Below, one piece after another: positions 25,601 to 33,928 of a stretch of DNA of 64,000 nucleotides. The translations under genes were made by a program, and so were the position numbers. This stretch comes from Luteimonas chenhongjianii (GTDB taxonomy: Bacteria; Pseudomonadota; Gammaproteobacteria; Xanthomonadales; Xanthomonadaceae). Numbering within the stretch: position 1 is the first letter of the stretch; the number at the start of each line of letters is the position of its first letter. The stretch is from positions 248,001 to 312,000 of the forward strand of contig NZ_CP023406.1 in NCBI RefSeq assembly GCF_002327105.1, given 5' to 3'. The notes beneath the pieces are model-generated. The model saw nothing but the letters and a program-made list of their open reading frames with translations. It did not search any database and was not told the origin of the DNA.

Positions 25601-25795
25601 CTGGCGCGACACCTGCTCGGCGGTCGCACCCGGCCACTGGGTCTGGATGACCATCGCCTTGAATGTGAAAGGCGGGTCCTCGGACTGGCCGAGGCGGCCG
25701 TAGGAGAGGATGCCGGCGAGCGCCACCACCAGCATCACGTAGAGCACCAGCGTGCGGTTGCGCAGTGCCCATTCGGAAAGGTTGAATCGGCTCAT
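22625..25795 (-). CDS. RND family efflux permease
   Basis: A 1,056-residue inner-membrane proton-driven pump of the AcrB/HAE1 superfamily. The N-terminus has one helix ('LVLYVMLVVALAGILSYGRL') followed by a large periplasmic loop, and the protein is an internal duplication with 12 predicted helices. The proton-relay aspartates are in 'LVLALGLMVDDAIIAVEMM' (helix 4). It exports toxic compounds together with the adaptor encoded just upstream and an outer membrane channel, perhaps the TolC-like protein at 28725. Start at ATG 25795. A 181-bp gap separates it from the adaptor gene, longer than usual. Confidence 0.92.
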   Translation of the reverse strand: MSRFNLSEWALRNRTLVLYVMLVVALAGILSYGRLGQSEDPPFTFKAMVIQTQWPGATAEQVSRQVTDRIEAKLMETGDYEFLRSYSRPGESQVIFFARDSMRSGEIPDLWYQVRKKVSDLRPSLPQDIIGPFFNDEFGDTFGNIYALTGEGFDDAIKKDYADRIQRELQLLDDVGKVELIGLQDEKVFVEISNTRLATLGIPMAAVQQALSEQNALVPAGFFETDSARVQLRVEGAFASVEAIREFPIRAGDRTVRLGDIATVERGFNDPAAPRMRFMGEDAIGIAVAMHEGGDILKLGKRLEAEFARLQESLPAGMELRKVSDQPRAVRDSVGEFVKVLAEAVIIVLLVSFVSLGFRTGLVVAVSIPLVLAMTFIAMDQFGIGLHKISLGALVLALGLMVDDAIIAVEMMAIRMEQGDSRLAAASYAWTHTAFPMLTGTLVTAAGFLPIATAASSTGEYTRSLFQVVTIALVVSWIAAVLFIPLLGEKMLPDLANPRPPRPGSLPARWRDMRSRMAARWPRLAFALAPAEPHSHAHDPYQRPFYRRFRTWLHWSLTHRWLVIGATAALFVASLLLFRFVPQQFFPDSTRLELMVDMELAEGSSLRATEQAAARLDAMLENRPGIDSRVAYVGTGSPRFYLPLDQQLPQANFAQFVVTTTDVDARERIRAWLTDEVAPAFPELQLRVTRLETGPPVGYPVQLRVSGEHVERVRGIADAIAAQVRANPHVANVNLDWDEPSRIVRLVIDQERARVLGVSSQQLAQSLSSSLSGLPIGTYREGRELIGLVLRGTDDERDRLEMLESLAITTANGQAVPLGQVARLESTFEDGIIWHRDRLPTITVRADIRDEVTPPTVVAQILPTLEDIRASMPEGYRLETGGTVEDSAKGQDSIKAGLPLFLLVVVTLLMVQLRSFSRAALVLLTAPLGMIGVTLFLLVFRVPFGFVAMLGTIALAGMIMRNSIILVDQIEQDIAAGHARWDAVIDATVRRFRPIVLTAAAAILAMIPLSRSVFFGPMAVAIMGGLTVATLLTLTFLPALYAAWFKVREDETPPAA

Positions 25796-25976
25796 CACGG
25801 GCAGCGCCCGCCTGGAAGCGTCCCGGCGCGCGACGCCGCCGTTCCGCAGACGCCCTCACGCGCCGGCCCGTGCCCGCGCGACTGCCGCGCCCGATACAGG
25901 CCCGCGGCCGACCTCTCCGCCCGCAGCGGGCGGCCTGTCCGCCCCGCGCCGGATCCGCTTGCGATGAGGACCGCCA

Positions 25977-27122
25977 TCATTCCGACGCCGCCGGCTTGGA
26001 GGCGTCCAGTCGATAAGGCCGGTTCTCGCGATCGACCGGCGTTACCCGCTGTCCGACGCGCAGCAGATGCCCGCCGGCGGCGACCACCAGGGCATCGGGC
26101 GACAGGCCCGAGCGCACCGGTACCATGCGCGCGCCGTAGGCACCGGTTTCAACCGGGATCGACTGCAGGGTGTGGGTGGCGGGATCGACCACCCAGACCG
26201 CCTTGCCGCCCTCCGGCCCGGGCTGGATCGCGGCCAGGGGCACCAGCAGGCCATCGTCGGCCCGTTCCGCCGCGATGGTCACGCGCGCGCTCTGGCCGAG
26301 CTCGACGCCGTCGACGGCATCGGCATCGAGCGCGACCCTGGCGGCGTAGGTCCGCGCCTGCGGGTCGGCAGCCGCCGAGATCTCGCGGATGGTCCCCGCG
26401 ATGCGCTCGCCTGGGCGGTTCCAGAGTTCGATCTGCGCGGCCTGGCCGACGGCGAATGCGGCGATGCGCGATTCGGGCAGCGCGATCGCGACCTCGCGAC
26501 CGGCGTCGCCGGCGAGCATGAAGATCGCCTGGCCGGCGGCGACGACCTGGCCGGCCTCCGCTTCGCGGCTCGCGATCACCCCGTCGCGCGGTGCGCGCAA
26601 TCGCGTGTAGCCGGCCTGGTTGCCGGCCACGTCGGCCTGCGCGCGCGCCGCGCGCAGTTGCGACTGTGCGGCGCGGTAGGCGGCGTCCTGCGCGTCCATC
26701 TGCGAGCGGCTGACGAGTTGCTGGTCGACGAGCGCGGCGTAGCGGTCGCGGTCGGTGCGCGCACGGGTGTACTCCGCCTCGGCCGCGGCCACCTGCGCCT
26801 GCGCCGACTGCTGCTGCAGGCGCAGGTCGTCCGGTGCGATCTCGGCCAGGATCTGGCCGCGGGTCACATGCGCGCCGGCGTCGACCTCGCGTCGCAGCAG
26901 CTGGCCACCCACCTGGAACGCGAGCGCGCTCTCCTCCCTGGCCCGGATCTCACCGGGAAAGGTCCAGGCACCGGCGTCGCCCGCCGCATCGGGATGGACC
27001 ACCAGCACCGGACGCGCGGCGGCTTCCGGCTCGGCCGGGGCGCTGCAACCGCCAAGCGCCCATGCCAGCGCGCCGGCAGCAAGCCACAGCCGGGCATTCG
27101 GACGCGGTTTGGATCGAAGCAT
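25977..27122 (-). CDS. RND efflux adaptor (membrane fusion) lipoprotein
   Basis: A 381-residue periplasmic adaptor. The signal ends in a lipobox ('WALGGCSAP', Cys near residue 22). Then come a lipoyl half-motif ('REVDAGAHVTRGQILAEIAP'), an alpha-helical hairpin with coiled coil (residues ~90-155), the second lipoyl half ('GVIASREAEAGQVVAAGQ'), and beta-barrel domains. It links the RND pump to an outer membrane channel. ATG 27122 is preferred; an in-frame GTG at 27134 adds four residues. It is divergent from tetR over a 16-bp palindrome, the likely operator. Confidence 0.9.
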   Translation of the reverse strand: MLRSKPRPNARLWLAAGALAWALGGCSAPAEPEAAARPVLVVHPDAAGDAGAWTFPGEIRAREESALAFQVGGQLLRREVDAGAHVTRGQILAEIAPDDLRLQQQSAQAQVAAAEAEYTRARTDRDRYAALVDQQLVSRSQMDAQDAAYRAAQSQLRAARAQADVAGNQAGYTRLRAPRDGVIASREAEAGQVVAAGQAIFMLAGDAGREVAIALPESRIAAFAVGQAAQIELWNRPGERIAGTIREISAAADPQARTYAARVALDADAVDGVELGQSARVTIAAERADDGLLVPLAAIQPGPEGGKAVWVVDPATHTLQSIPVETGAYGARMVPVRSGLSPDALVVAAGGHLLRVGQRVTPVDRENRPYRLDASKPAASE

Positions 27123-27151
27123 GCGTGAGGGCACAACGGCTGTCCGACAGG

Positions 27152-27167
27152 GATACGGAGCCGTATC
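27152..27167. promoter_or_regulatory. Perfect palindrome GATACGG-AG-CCGTATC, likely TetR operator
   Basis: A 7+2+7 perfect inverted repeat lies in the 83-bp gap between the divergent adaptor and tetR genes. A second small dyad, CTGTC-C-GACAG (27140-27150), lies next to it. A -10-like TATAGT is at 27191-27196 for tetR. The position fits autoregulation and pump repression by the TetR protein. Confidence 0.65.
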
Positions 27168-27205
27168 GTATATTTTCAGAACTCGCTGGTATAGTATTCC
27201 GCGTC

Positions 27206-27895
27206 ATGTCGACACAACCGTCCGCGCCGCCTCCTGCTCCGACGCCCGAGAAGGCGCCGCCCGGGCCGGGCCGGCCGAAGGACCTCGCCAAGCGCGCTGC
27301 GATCCTCGAAGCGGCCGAGCGCATGTTCCTGCAGCAGGGCTACGAGGGCGTCAGCATGGACCAGATCGCGGCCGAGGCCGGGGTGTCCAAGCTGACCGTC
27401 TACAGCCACTTCGGCGACAAGGACACTCTGTTCACCGAAGCCGCCACCCGGTACTGCGAACAGCAGATGCCCGATTCGGTCTTCCAGCCCTCGCCCGACA
27501 CCCCGCTGCGCCAGCGTCTGCTCGAAGTGGCCGAGGCCTTCTTCGCGATGGTGGCGTCGCCCGAGGCGATCGCCGGCCACCGCCTGCTGTGCACGCCGCA
27601 GATGGTCGAAAAACGCCTGCCGCAACGGTTCTGGAGGAGCGGCCCCGAGCGCCTGCAATCGTCGTTCGCCACCCTGCTGCGCCGCCGGATCGAAACCGGC
27701 GACCTCGACATCGAGGACGCGCTGGTGCCGACCGCCGCCGCGCAGTTCTTCGTGCTGCTCAAGGGCGACATCTACCAGCGGCTGGTGTTCGACTGCGACG
27801 ACGCCGGCGATTGCGCGCGGCAACGGCGCCTGCATCTGGAGGCGTCGGTGGACATGTTCCTGCGCGCCTACGGCCGTGCGCGCGGGACGCGCTGA
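27206..27895 (+). CDS. TetR/AcrR family transcriptional regulator of the RND pump
   Basis: A 229-residue repressor. It has a Pro-rich N-terminal tail (residues 1-~25), a TetR_N HTH ('ILEAAERMFLQQGYEGVSMD', 'AGVSKLTVYSHFGDKDTLF'), and a C-terminal ligand-binding domain of the AcrR type. By position it should repress the divergent adaptor-pump genes and itself through the palindrome at 27152-27167, with release by a pump substrate. The ATG at 27206 gives the complete HTH. Confidence 0.88.
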   Translation: MSTQPSAPPPAPTPEKAPPGPGRPKDLAKRAAILEAAERMFLQQGYEGVSMDQIAAEAGVSKLTVYSHFGDKDTLFTEAATRYCEQQMPDSVFQPSPDTPLRQRLLEVAEAFFAMVASPEAIAGHRLLCTPQMVEKRLPQRFWRSGPERLQSSFATLLRRRIETGDLDIEDALVPTAAAQFFVLLKGDIYQRLVFDCDDAGDCARQRRLHLEASVDMFLRAYGRARGTR

Positions 27896-28045
27896 ACCAG
27901 CCCCGTGGGCGCCCGCAGCCGCCGACGCCCATGCCGGGCGGGCCGGTGACTTCCGGCACTGCGGTGACCGTACGCCCGCTACGATGATGGACCCGCCCCG
28001 GCACCGCTAGAATTGCGCGTCGGCGAACGAAGGAACCCCGCAACA

Positions 28046-28708
28046 ATGACGATCGATTACGCCCGTGCCCGAGTGGCGATGGTGGAACAACAGGTACGGC
28101 CCTGGGACGTGCTCGATGCACGCGTCCTGGAGACGATCTCGCGCGTGCCGCGCGAAGCCTTCGTGTCCGACGCACACCGCGCGCTGGCCTACAGCGACCT
28201 GGAACTCCCGCTCGGCCACGGCGAGAGCATGCTCAAGCCGGTCGTCGAAGGGCGCGCGCTGCAGGCGCTGGAACTCGAACCGGGCGACGAGGTGCTGGAG
28301 ATCGGCACCGGCAGTGGATATCTCACGGCCTGCCTCGCCTACCTCGCCCGCGACGTGCTGAGCCTGGAGCGGCATGCCGATCTCGCCGACGCCGCCCGCG
28401 GCCGGCTGGAGGCGCAGGGCATCGCCAACGTCGACGTGGTCACGGCTGACGTCTTCGCCTGGGAAACCGACCGCCGCTTCGATGCGATCTGTGTCGGCGG
28501 CGCGGTGGACATCGTGCCGGAGCGCTTCGTGCAGTGGCTGCGCCCCGGTGGTCGCATGTTCATCGTCCGCGGCCGTGCACCGGCCATGGAAGCGGTGCAG
28601 GTCCGCCGCGATGGTGACGGGGTCAACGCCACGCACATCGAATCGTTGTTCGAGACCGGGCTCGCCTATCTCGCAGGCGCCGCGCCGGTGCCGCAGTTCA
28701 CTCTCTGA
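28046..28708 (+). CDS. pcm: Protein-L-isoaspartate O-methyltransferase
   Basis: A 220-residue SAM-dependent methyltransferase that repairs isoaspartyl damage in proteins. The start is typical ('MTIDYARARVAMVEQQVRPW') and motif I is 'VLEIGTGSGYLTACLAYLA' (near residue 80). Next come 'VLSLERHADLADAARGRL' for the SAM acidic loop and 'FDAICVGGAVDIVPE'. AGGAACC precedes ATG 28046. It is followed after 16 bases by the TolC-type gene, the arrangement seen in Xanthomonas relatives. Confidence 0.88.
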   Translation: MTIDYARARVAMVEQQVRPWDVLDARVLETISRVPREAFVSDAHRALAYSDLELPLGHGESMLKPVVEGRALQALELEPGDEVLEIGTGSGYLTACLAYLARDVLSLERHADLADAARGRLEAQGIANVDVVTADVFAWETDRRFDAICVGGAVDIVPERFVQWLRPGGRMFIVRGRAPAMEAVQVRRDGDGVNATHIESLFETGLAYLAGAAPVPQFTL

Positions 28709-28724
28709 TCGTCGAAGGATCGCC

Positions 28725-30077
28725 ATGTTCCGCCGCCCCCTGTTCCTGTCACTCGCGCTCGCGCTGACGTCCGGCCCGCTGTTTGCCGCCGATCTCGTCC
28801 AGACCTACGAGCTGGCCCGTACCAATGACCCGACCCTTTCGATTTCCGAATCGCAGCGCCTGTCGACCCGCGAAGGCGCGGTGCAGGCGCGTGGCGCGCT
28901 GTTGCCGCAGATCGGCGGCAGTGCCTCGCTGAGCGACAGCCGCGTGGCCGGGGTCTCCGGCCGCGCACGCACGCGCAGCTACGGGGTCAACGCCGGCCAG
29001 GTGCTGTTCGACTGGGGCCAGATCTCCACGCTGCGTTCGCAGCGCGCGCTGAGTACGGCGGCCGATTTCCAGCTCGACGCCGACAACGACTCGCTGATCA
29101 CGCGCACCGCCGCGGCCTATTTCGATGTGCTGGTCTCGACCGAGACCCTGGCCGCCGCCGAGGCCGCCGAGGCCGCGTTCAAGCGCCAGTTCGACTTCGC
29201 CGACAAGCGCCTCGAAGTGGGTCTGGCGCCGATCACCGACGTGCACGAGGCGCGTGCGCAGTACGATGCCGCACGTGCCAACACCATTCTGCAGCGCAAC
29301 GCGCTGCTGGATGCCTACCAGGCACTGGCCGAGATCACCGGCTCGGAAGTCCGCGACCTGCGCGGCCTCCCCGACGATTTCACCCCGCAGCTGCCCGAAG
29401 GCCGTGACGTCGAAGCCTGGGTGGCCACGGCCATCGAGCAGAACCCGCAGTTGCAGGCGCTGCGCTACCAGGTCACCGCGTCGGACTACAGCGTCGCCGC
29501 GGCGAAGGCCGGCCACCTGCCGACCCTCGACCTGAGCGCCAGCTACGGCAACAGCGACACCTGGGGCCGGGACAACGTCGATGCGCTCACCAGCCGCGGC
29601 GAGACCAACAGCATCGGCGTGACGTTGACGGTGCCGATCTTCACTGGCGGCATCACGCAGTCGCGCGTGCGCCAGTCGATCGCCCAGCGCGACATCACGG
29701 CCGACCAGTACGAGGCGACCCGCCGTTCGATCGAGCGCAACACCCGCAGCGCCTACCAGAATCTCGTCGCCGGCATCACCGAGGTCGAGGCGCGCCGGGC
29801 GGCGCTGGTCTCGGCCAATGCCGCCTACGAGGCCTCGCAGGTCGGACTGGAAGTGGGCACGCGCACCGTCATCGACGTGCTGATCAACCAGCAGAACCTG
29901 TTCTCGGCGCGCCAGCAGTACGCGTTCGCCAAGTACAACTTCCTGCAGAGCCGGCTGCTGCTCGAGCAGGCCGCGGGCACGCTGGACATCGGCAACCTGC
30001 AGGACATCAACCGTCAGCTGACCGTCGACGTCAACAGCATCGGCGCCTCGACCGGCACCGGCACTCAGACGCAGTAA
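28725..30077 (+). CDS. tolC: TolC-family outer membrane channel protein
   Basis: A 450-residue outer membrane efflux protein with a signal peptide (residues 1-~21, 'LFLSLALALTSGPLFAADL'). It has the two-repeat TolC pattern of long coiled coils: 'DLVQTYELARTNDPTLSISE' at the start of repeat 1 and 'LQALRYQVTASDYSVAAAKAG' in repeat 2. It forms a trimeric channel used by RND pumps and type I secretion. GAAGGA precedes the ATG. A strong terminator lies 26 bases after the stop. The gene symbol is by family; it could be a dedicated partner of the pump at 22625-27122. Confidence 0.88.
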   Translation: MFRRPLFLSLALALTSGPLFAADLVQTYELARTNDPTLSISESQRLSTREGAVQARGALLPQIGGSASLSDSRVAGVSGRARTRSYGVNAGQVLFDWGQISTLRSQRALSTAADFQLDADNDSLITRTAAAYFDVLVSTETLAAAEAAEAAFKRQFDFADKRLEVGLAPITDVHEARAQYDAARANTILQRNALLDAYQALAEITGSEVRDLRGLPDDFTPQLPEGRDVEAWVATAIEQNPQLQALRYQVTASDYSVAAAKAGHLPTLDLSASYGNSDTWGRDNVDALTSRGETNSIGVTLTVPIFTGGITQSRVRQSIAQRDITADQYEATRRSIERNTRSAYQNLVAGITEVEARRAALVSANAAYEASQVGLEVGTRTVIDVLINQQNLFSARQQYAFAKYNFLQSRLLLEQAAGTLDIGNLQDINRQLTVDVNSIGASTGTGTQTQ

Positions 30078-30090
30078 GCGGAAAGCCGGT

Positions 30091-31431
30091 TCAAAGTGAC
30101 GACGGCGCGGATCGCAGGGTCCGCGCCGTTTTCGTGTCCGGCGCCGGCAGGTCGGGCTCGATCAGCGCCAGGGTGCGGGCAAGCGTGCCGCGGCCGCTGA
30201 CGACGAGGGCACGGCCCGCCTCCCCCATTGTCCGCCGCGCCTGGGGATCTTCGAGCAGCTCGGCGATGTGGGCGCGCACGGCGTCGGCGTCGGCACCGAT
30301 CCGCAGCGCGCCGGCGCGCTCGAGCTGGCGGGCGATGTCGGTGAAGTTCTGCAGATGCGGGCCGGTGACGACCGGCGTACCGACCGCAGCCGGCTCGAGC
30401 AGGTTGTGGCCGCCGATGTCCTGCAGGCTGCCGCCGACGAAGGCGACATCGGCGCAGGCGAAGAACAGACCGAGCTCGCCCAGGGTATCGAGCACGAACA
30501 CGTTGTCGCCGGAATCGGGCCAGGTGGTCAGCGCGCGCGTGGCCACCCGCCAGCCGGCCTCGACCGCGAGCTGCATCGCCCCGCGGAAGCGCTCGGGATG
30601 GCGCGGCGCCCAGATCAGCAGCAGGTCCGGCCATCGCGCGCGCAGCTGGCGGTGGATGTCGACGACGGCAGCCTCCTCGTCGGGATGGGTGCTGGCCGCG
30701 ATCCAGACCGGCCGCACGCCGGCATGCCTGCGGAACTCGTCGCGCAGCGCCGTGATCTTCGCCTCGTCCGGGGTGATGTCGAATTTCAGGTTGCCGGTGT
30801 CGACGACCGTCTCGCGGCGGGCGCCGAGCTTCACGAACCGCTTGCCGTCGTCGGCCGATTGCGTCGCCACCCGCTTGACCGTGCGCAGCGCGCGCCCGAC
30901 CAGCGGCCGCAGGACGCGGTAGCCGCGCAGCGAACGTGCCGAGAGCCGGGCATTGACGATCATCGTCGGCACCCCTGCATCGCGGCAGCAGAACAGCAGG
31001 TTCGGCCACAGCTCGGTTTCGACGATCAGGCCGATCTGCGGCCGGAAATGCCGCAGGAACCGCCGCACCGCACCCGACAGGTCGTAGGGTAGGTAGACGT
31101 GTTCGACGCGTTGGCCCCACAGCGCGCGTACCCGCTCCGAGCCGGTCGGAGTGATCGTCGTGACCAGAAGACGCCGTGCGGGGTCGCGCGCCAGCAGGGC
31201 GTTGATCAGCGGCGCTGCGGCGTTGACCTCGCCCACCGACACCGCATGCACCCACACCGGCGTCGTCTCCGCCGGCGCGCGGTAGATGCCATACCGCTCG
31301 TCCCAGCGCAGCAGATAGGCCGACTGACGGAAGCCGCGCCAGATCAGGTGATACACCGTGACCGGCGCAAGCACGACCAGCAGCGCCGAATAGAGGCCGC
31401 GCAGCAGTCGTTCGGTGATGTCGGCCCGCAT
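30091..31431 (-). CDS. waaA: 3-deoxy-D-manno-octulosonic acid (Kdo) transferase
   Basis: A 446-residue GT30 glycosyltransferase that adds Kdo to lipid IVA. It has an N-terminal membrane helix ('GLYSALLVVLAPVTVYHLIW'), the conserved 'WVHAVSVGEVNAAAPLI', 'VETELWPNLL', and a C-terminal donor site ('FVGGSLQDIGGHNLLEPAA'). ATG 31431 is chosen because upstream codons are low in coding character. It is divergent from the lipid A acyltransferase gene lpxL, so the two lipid A steps share a 50-bp promoter region. Confidence 0.93.
   Translation of the reverse strand: MRADITERLLRGLYSALLVVLAPVTVYHLIWRGFRQSAYLLRWDERYGIYRAPAETTPVWVHAVSVGEVNAAAPLINALLARDPARRLLVTTITPTGSERVRALWGQRVEHVYLPYDLSGAVRRFLRHFRPQIGLIVETELWPNLLFCCRDAGVPTMIVNARLSARSLRGYRVLRPLVGRALRTVKRVATQSADDGKRFVKLGARRETVVDTGNLKFDITPDEAKITALRDEFRRHAGVRPVWIAASTHPDEEAAVVDIHRQLRARWPDLLLIWAPRHPERFRGAMQLAVEAGWRVATRALTTWPDSGDNVFVLDTLGELGLFFACADVAFVGGSLQDIGGHNLLEPAAVGTPVVTGPHLQNFTDIARQLERAGALRIGADADAVRAHIAELLEDPQARRTMGEAGRALVVSGRGTLARTLALIEPDLPAPDTKTARTLRSAPSSL
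30103..30132 (+). terminator. Rho-independent terminator after tolC
   Basis: A 9-bp GC stem, CGGCGCGGA (30103-30111) and TCCGCGCCG (30120-30128), is followed by TTTT. It overlaps the last codons of the convergent waaA gene. Confidence 0.75.
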
Positions 31432-31481
31432 CCGCACAGGATAACGGATGCCCGCATCGCACCACCTCCTACAATGGCGCG

Positions 31482-32393
31482 ATGTCGACGACGCCCCTGC
31501 CCCGACCACCGCTCGGACCCCGCCACTGGCCTGCCTGGGCTGGAATCGGCCTGATGGCGCTGGCGGCGCGGATTCCCTGGCCCTTGCAGCGTGTGCTCGG
31601 TCGCGGCCTGGGCAATGTGCTGCGCGTGGCGCTGCCGGCCCGCCGCCGGGTGGCCGCGCGGAATCTGGCGCTGTGTTTTCCCGAGCTCGACGCGCCTGCG
31701 CGCGATGCCCTGCTGCGGGGGCACTTCCAGGCGCTGGGCATCGGCCTGTTCGAGTTCGCGCGCGCGTGGTGGGGCTCGATCACGCCGCTGCGGCGCGGGC
31801 TCGTCGTGGAAGGCGTCGAGCACATCGAGGCCGCTCGCGCGGCCGGGCGCGGCGTGATCGTGGTCTCCGGGCACTTCACCACGCTCGAGGTCTGCGGCCG
31901 CCTGATGTGCGATTACGTTCCGCTGGCGGGCATGTATCGCCCGCATTCGGAAGCCGCGATGGAATGGGCGGTGCGGCGCGGTCGCGCGCGCTATGCCGCG
32001 GCGATGTTCCCCAAACGCGACGTCCGTGGGGTGGTGCGCCATCTCAAGCGCGGCGGCCTGCTGTGGTACGCGCCCGACCAGGACCCCAGCGGCGGCGACG
32101 CTGTGTACGTGCCGTTCTTCGGGCGGCCCGCGCACAGCCTGACCTCGACCCACCAGCTGGCACGCATGTCCGGCGCTGCGGTCGTGTTCTTCCGCCACGT
32201 GCGCCGCGCCGATGGCGGCTACACCCTGAGCCTGACCCCCGCGCCTGACCCCTATCCGACAACCGATGCGACCGCCGACACCGCCACCGTGATGGCCGCC
32301 ATCGAAGCCATGGCCCGGGCCGCTCCCGACCAGTACCTGTGGATCCACCGGCGCTTCAAGCGCCAGCCCGACGGCCAGGCACCGCCCTACTAG
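31482..32393 (+). CDS. lpxL: Lipid A biosynthesis lauroyl acyltransferase (LpxL/HtrB family)
   Basis: A 303-residue inner-membrane acyltransferase that adds a secondary fatty acid to Kdo2-lipid IVA. It has a hydrophobic N-terminal segment, the catalytic HX4E motif in 'VVSGHFTTLEVCGR' (near residue 130), 'GMYRPHSEAAMEW', the 'LLWYAPDQDPSGGDAVYVPF' block typical of the family, and 'YLWIHRRFKRQPDG' at the end. Divergent from waaA. LpxL versus LpxM or LpxP cannot be decided by sight. Confidence 0.88.
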   Translation: MSTTPLPRPPLGPRHWPAWAGIGLMALAARIPWPLQRVLGRGLGNVLRVALPARRRVAARNLALCFPELDAPARDALLRGHFQALGIGLFEFARAWWGSITPLRRGLVVEGVEHIEAARAAGRGVIVVSGHFTTLEVCGRLMCDYVPLAGMYRPHSEAAMEWAVRRGRARYAAAMFPKRDVRGVVRHLKRGGLLWYAPDQDPSGGDAVYVPFFGRPAHSLTSTHQLARMSGAAVVFFRHVRRADGGYTLSLTPAPDPYPTTDATADTATVMAAIEAMARAAPDQYLWIHRRFKRQPDGQAPPY

Positions 32394-32572
32394 GCAGGGT
32401 CCACGGAGGGGTCGGACCGCCGGGGCCCCTCACCTGAAGGCAAGCTAGCGCAGCATGGCCGACAGGGCTTGGAAAGCCCTGCGGCTGTCCGTCCTGCGCG
32501 CGGACTAATTGCTTCACCATCCAGGCCCGAAGGCGGATGGCTGGTCGATTCGTCGTGCGCTGCGCGAGGCGC

Positions 32573-33928
32573 TCAGTGCGGCGCCTTGCCCTCGCCGGGC
32601 TGCGACGGCTCCACGCGTGCGAGCAGGGTTCCCGCGTACAGGGCGGACAGGAGCAGGGTGAAGCCACCCCAGAACGTCGAATAGAACGCGAGATGGGTGT
32701 TGAAGGGGAACACCGTGACCGCGAGCGCCAGCATGGCCGGGCGCGCGCGTTCGCGGGCGATCGGCGGCGCGAACCGCCACGCGCGCCAGGCCATCGCCGC
32801 GCCGGCCAGCCACAGCAACAGGCCGACGAGGCCGGTCTCGCTGCCGATTTCCAGCACGATCTGGTGCGCATGGAACGCAGGGCCATCGCCCCAGGCAGCG
32901 ATTTGTCCGGCATCGGGATCGCAGCCCGGGAACGCCTCGCGGAAGCCGCGCGCGCCGACGCCGTTGATCGGGTTCTCGCGGATCATGCAGACCGCCGCGT
33001 CCCAGATGCGGGCACGGCCCGACAGCGCGGCGTCGACACCGGACTCGTCGGCCGACAGCCCCGCCGCGGTGCGTTCGATACGGTCGCGGACCTGTGGCGA
33101 AACGGTGGCCCCGATTGCAGCCAGGACCAGGCCGGCCGCGAAGACCGCCAGCAACCGGCGCCAGCCCAGCAGGCGCCAGCCCGAGAACAGCAGCACCAGC
33201 GCATAGGTCAGCCACGAGGCCCGCGAGCCGGCGAACAGGATCACGATGCCGATCGCCGCGCTGGAGACCAGCCAGCCGGTCGCGCCGAAGCGACGCCCGA
33301 CCCAGTACAGCGCGAACGGCGACAGGCTGGCGAGGACGATGCCGAGCTTGAGATTGCAGGGGCCGAGCACGCCGCCGAGACGGTCGGCGGCGGCGAGCTG
33401 CTCGACGCTGCACATGGGGCGGTTGCTGATCAGCTGCTTGAGCTGGTCGATGCCGAAGAACAAGGGGCTGGTCCCGAACACCACTTCGCACAGTCCGTCG
33501 ATCGTCCACACCGCGACGATCGCGGCCAGGCCACCGAGCGTGATCCGGCGGCCGCGCGGCGTGGCCACAGCGGACGCCACCAGCCACAGGAACGGCAGAT
33601 AGCGCAGATCCACCACGGCTTCGCGCAACGCACGTCCGACATCGACCGAATCCACCGCCGAGATCAGCTGCGGCAGCCAGTAGGCGAAGAACAGCACGCT
33701 GGTCAGCGCCCACGCAGGCGCGCTGAGCAGGGCGGCCCCGCCACGGAAACGCGCCGCGACCAGGTGGATGAGCGCTGCCAGCGCGCCCAGCACCATCACG
33801 CCTTCGGCATAACCGGGCGCGGGCCACAGGATCACGAAGGCCAGGACCCAGTGCGGCGCCCAACGCCAGCCTACGGTGCGCGGTGCGCGCGGATCGCGCA
33901 CGGAATCAGTTGTCGTCGAACTCGTCAT
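32573..33928 (-). CDS. O-antigen ligase-like polytopic membrane protein (Wzy_C/WaaL)
   Basis: A 451-residue protein with 10-12 hydrophobic segments and a large periplasmic loop. The loop has 'LSGRARIWDAAVCMIRENP' followed by 'GVGARGFREAFP' and 'HAHQIVLEIGSETGLVGLLL', the core of the Wzy_C domain with the conserved R and H of O-antigen ligases. It probably joins O-antigen to lipid A-core or polymerises sugar repeats. Its ATG at 33928 overlaps the end of the upstream glycosyltransferase gene by 23 bases, so the two form an operon. Confidence 0.85.
   Translation of the reverse strand: MTSSTTTDSVRDPRAPRTVGWRWAPHWVLAFVILWPAPGYAEGVMVLGALAALIHLVAARFRGGAALLSAPAWALTSVLFFAYWLPQLISAVDSVDVGRALREAVVDLRYLPFLWLVASAVATPRGRRITLGGLAAIVAVWTIDGLCEVVFGTSPLFFGIDQLKQLISNRPMCSVEQLAAADRLGGVLGPCNLKLGIVLASLSPFALYWVGRRFGATGWLVSSAAIGIVILFAGSRASWLTYALVLLFSGWRLLGWRRLLAVFAAGLVLAAIGATVSPQVRDRIERTAAGLSADESGVDAALSGRARIWDAAVCMIRENPINGVGARGFREAFPGCDPDAGQIAAWGDGPAFHAHQIVLEIGSETGLVGLLLWLAGAAMAWRAWRFAPPIARERARPAMLALAVTVFPFNTHLAFYSTFWGGFTLLLSALYAGTLLARVEPSQPGEGKAPH

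Noticed and set aside
22862..26521. A 1,219-codon frame on the + strand opposite the RND pump genes
   Set aside because: It mirrors two real genes on the other strand, lacks a domain, and is rich in His/Arg/Gln as expected from a GC-rich shadow frame.
32463..32481. CAGGGCTT-GGA-AAGCCCTG hairpin between lpxL and the O-antigen ligase gene as a terminator
   Set aside because: The stem is perfect, but no T-run follows on either strand. It may act as a stop for converging transcripts but cannot be called.
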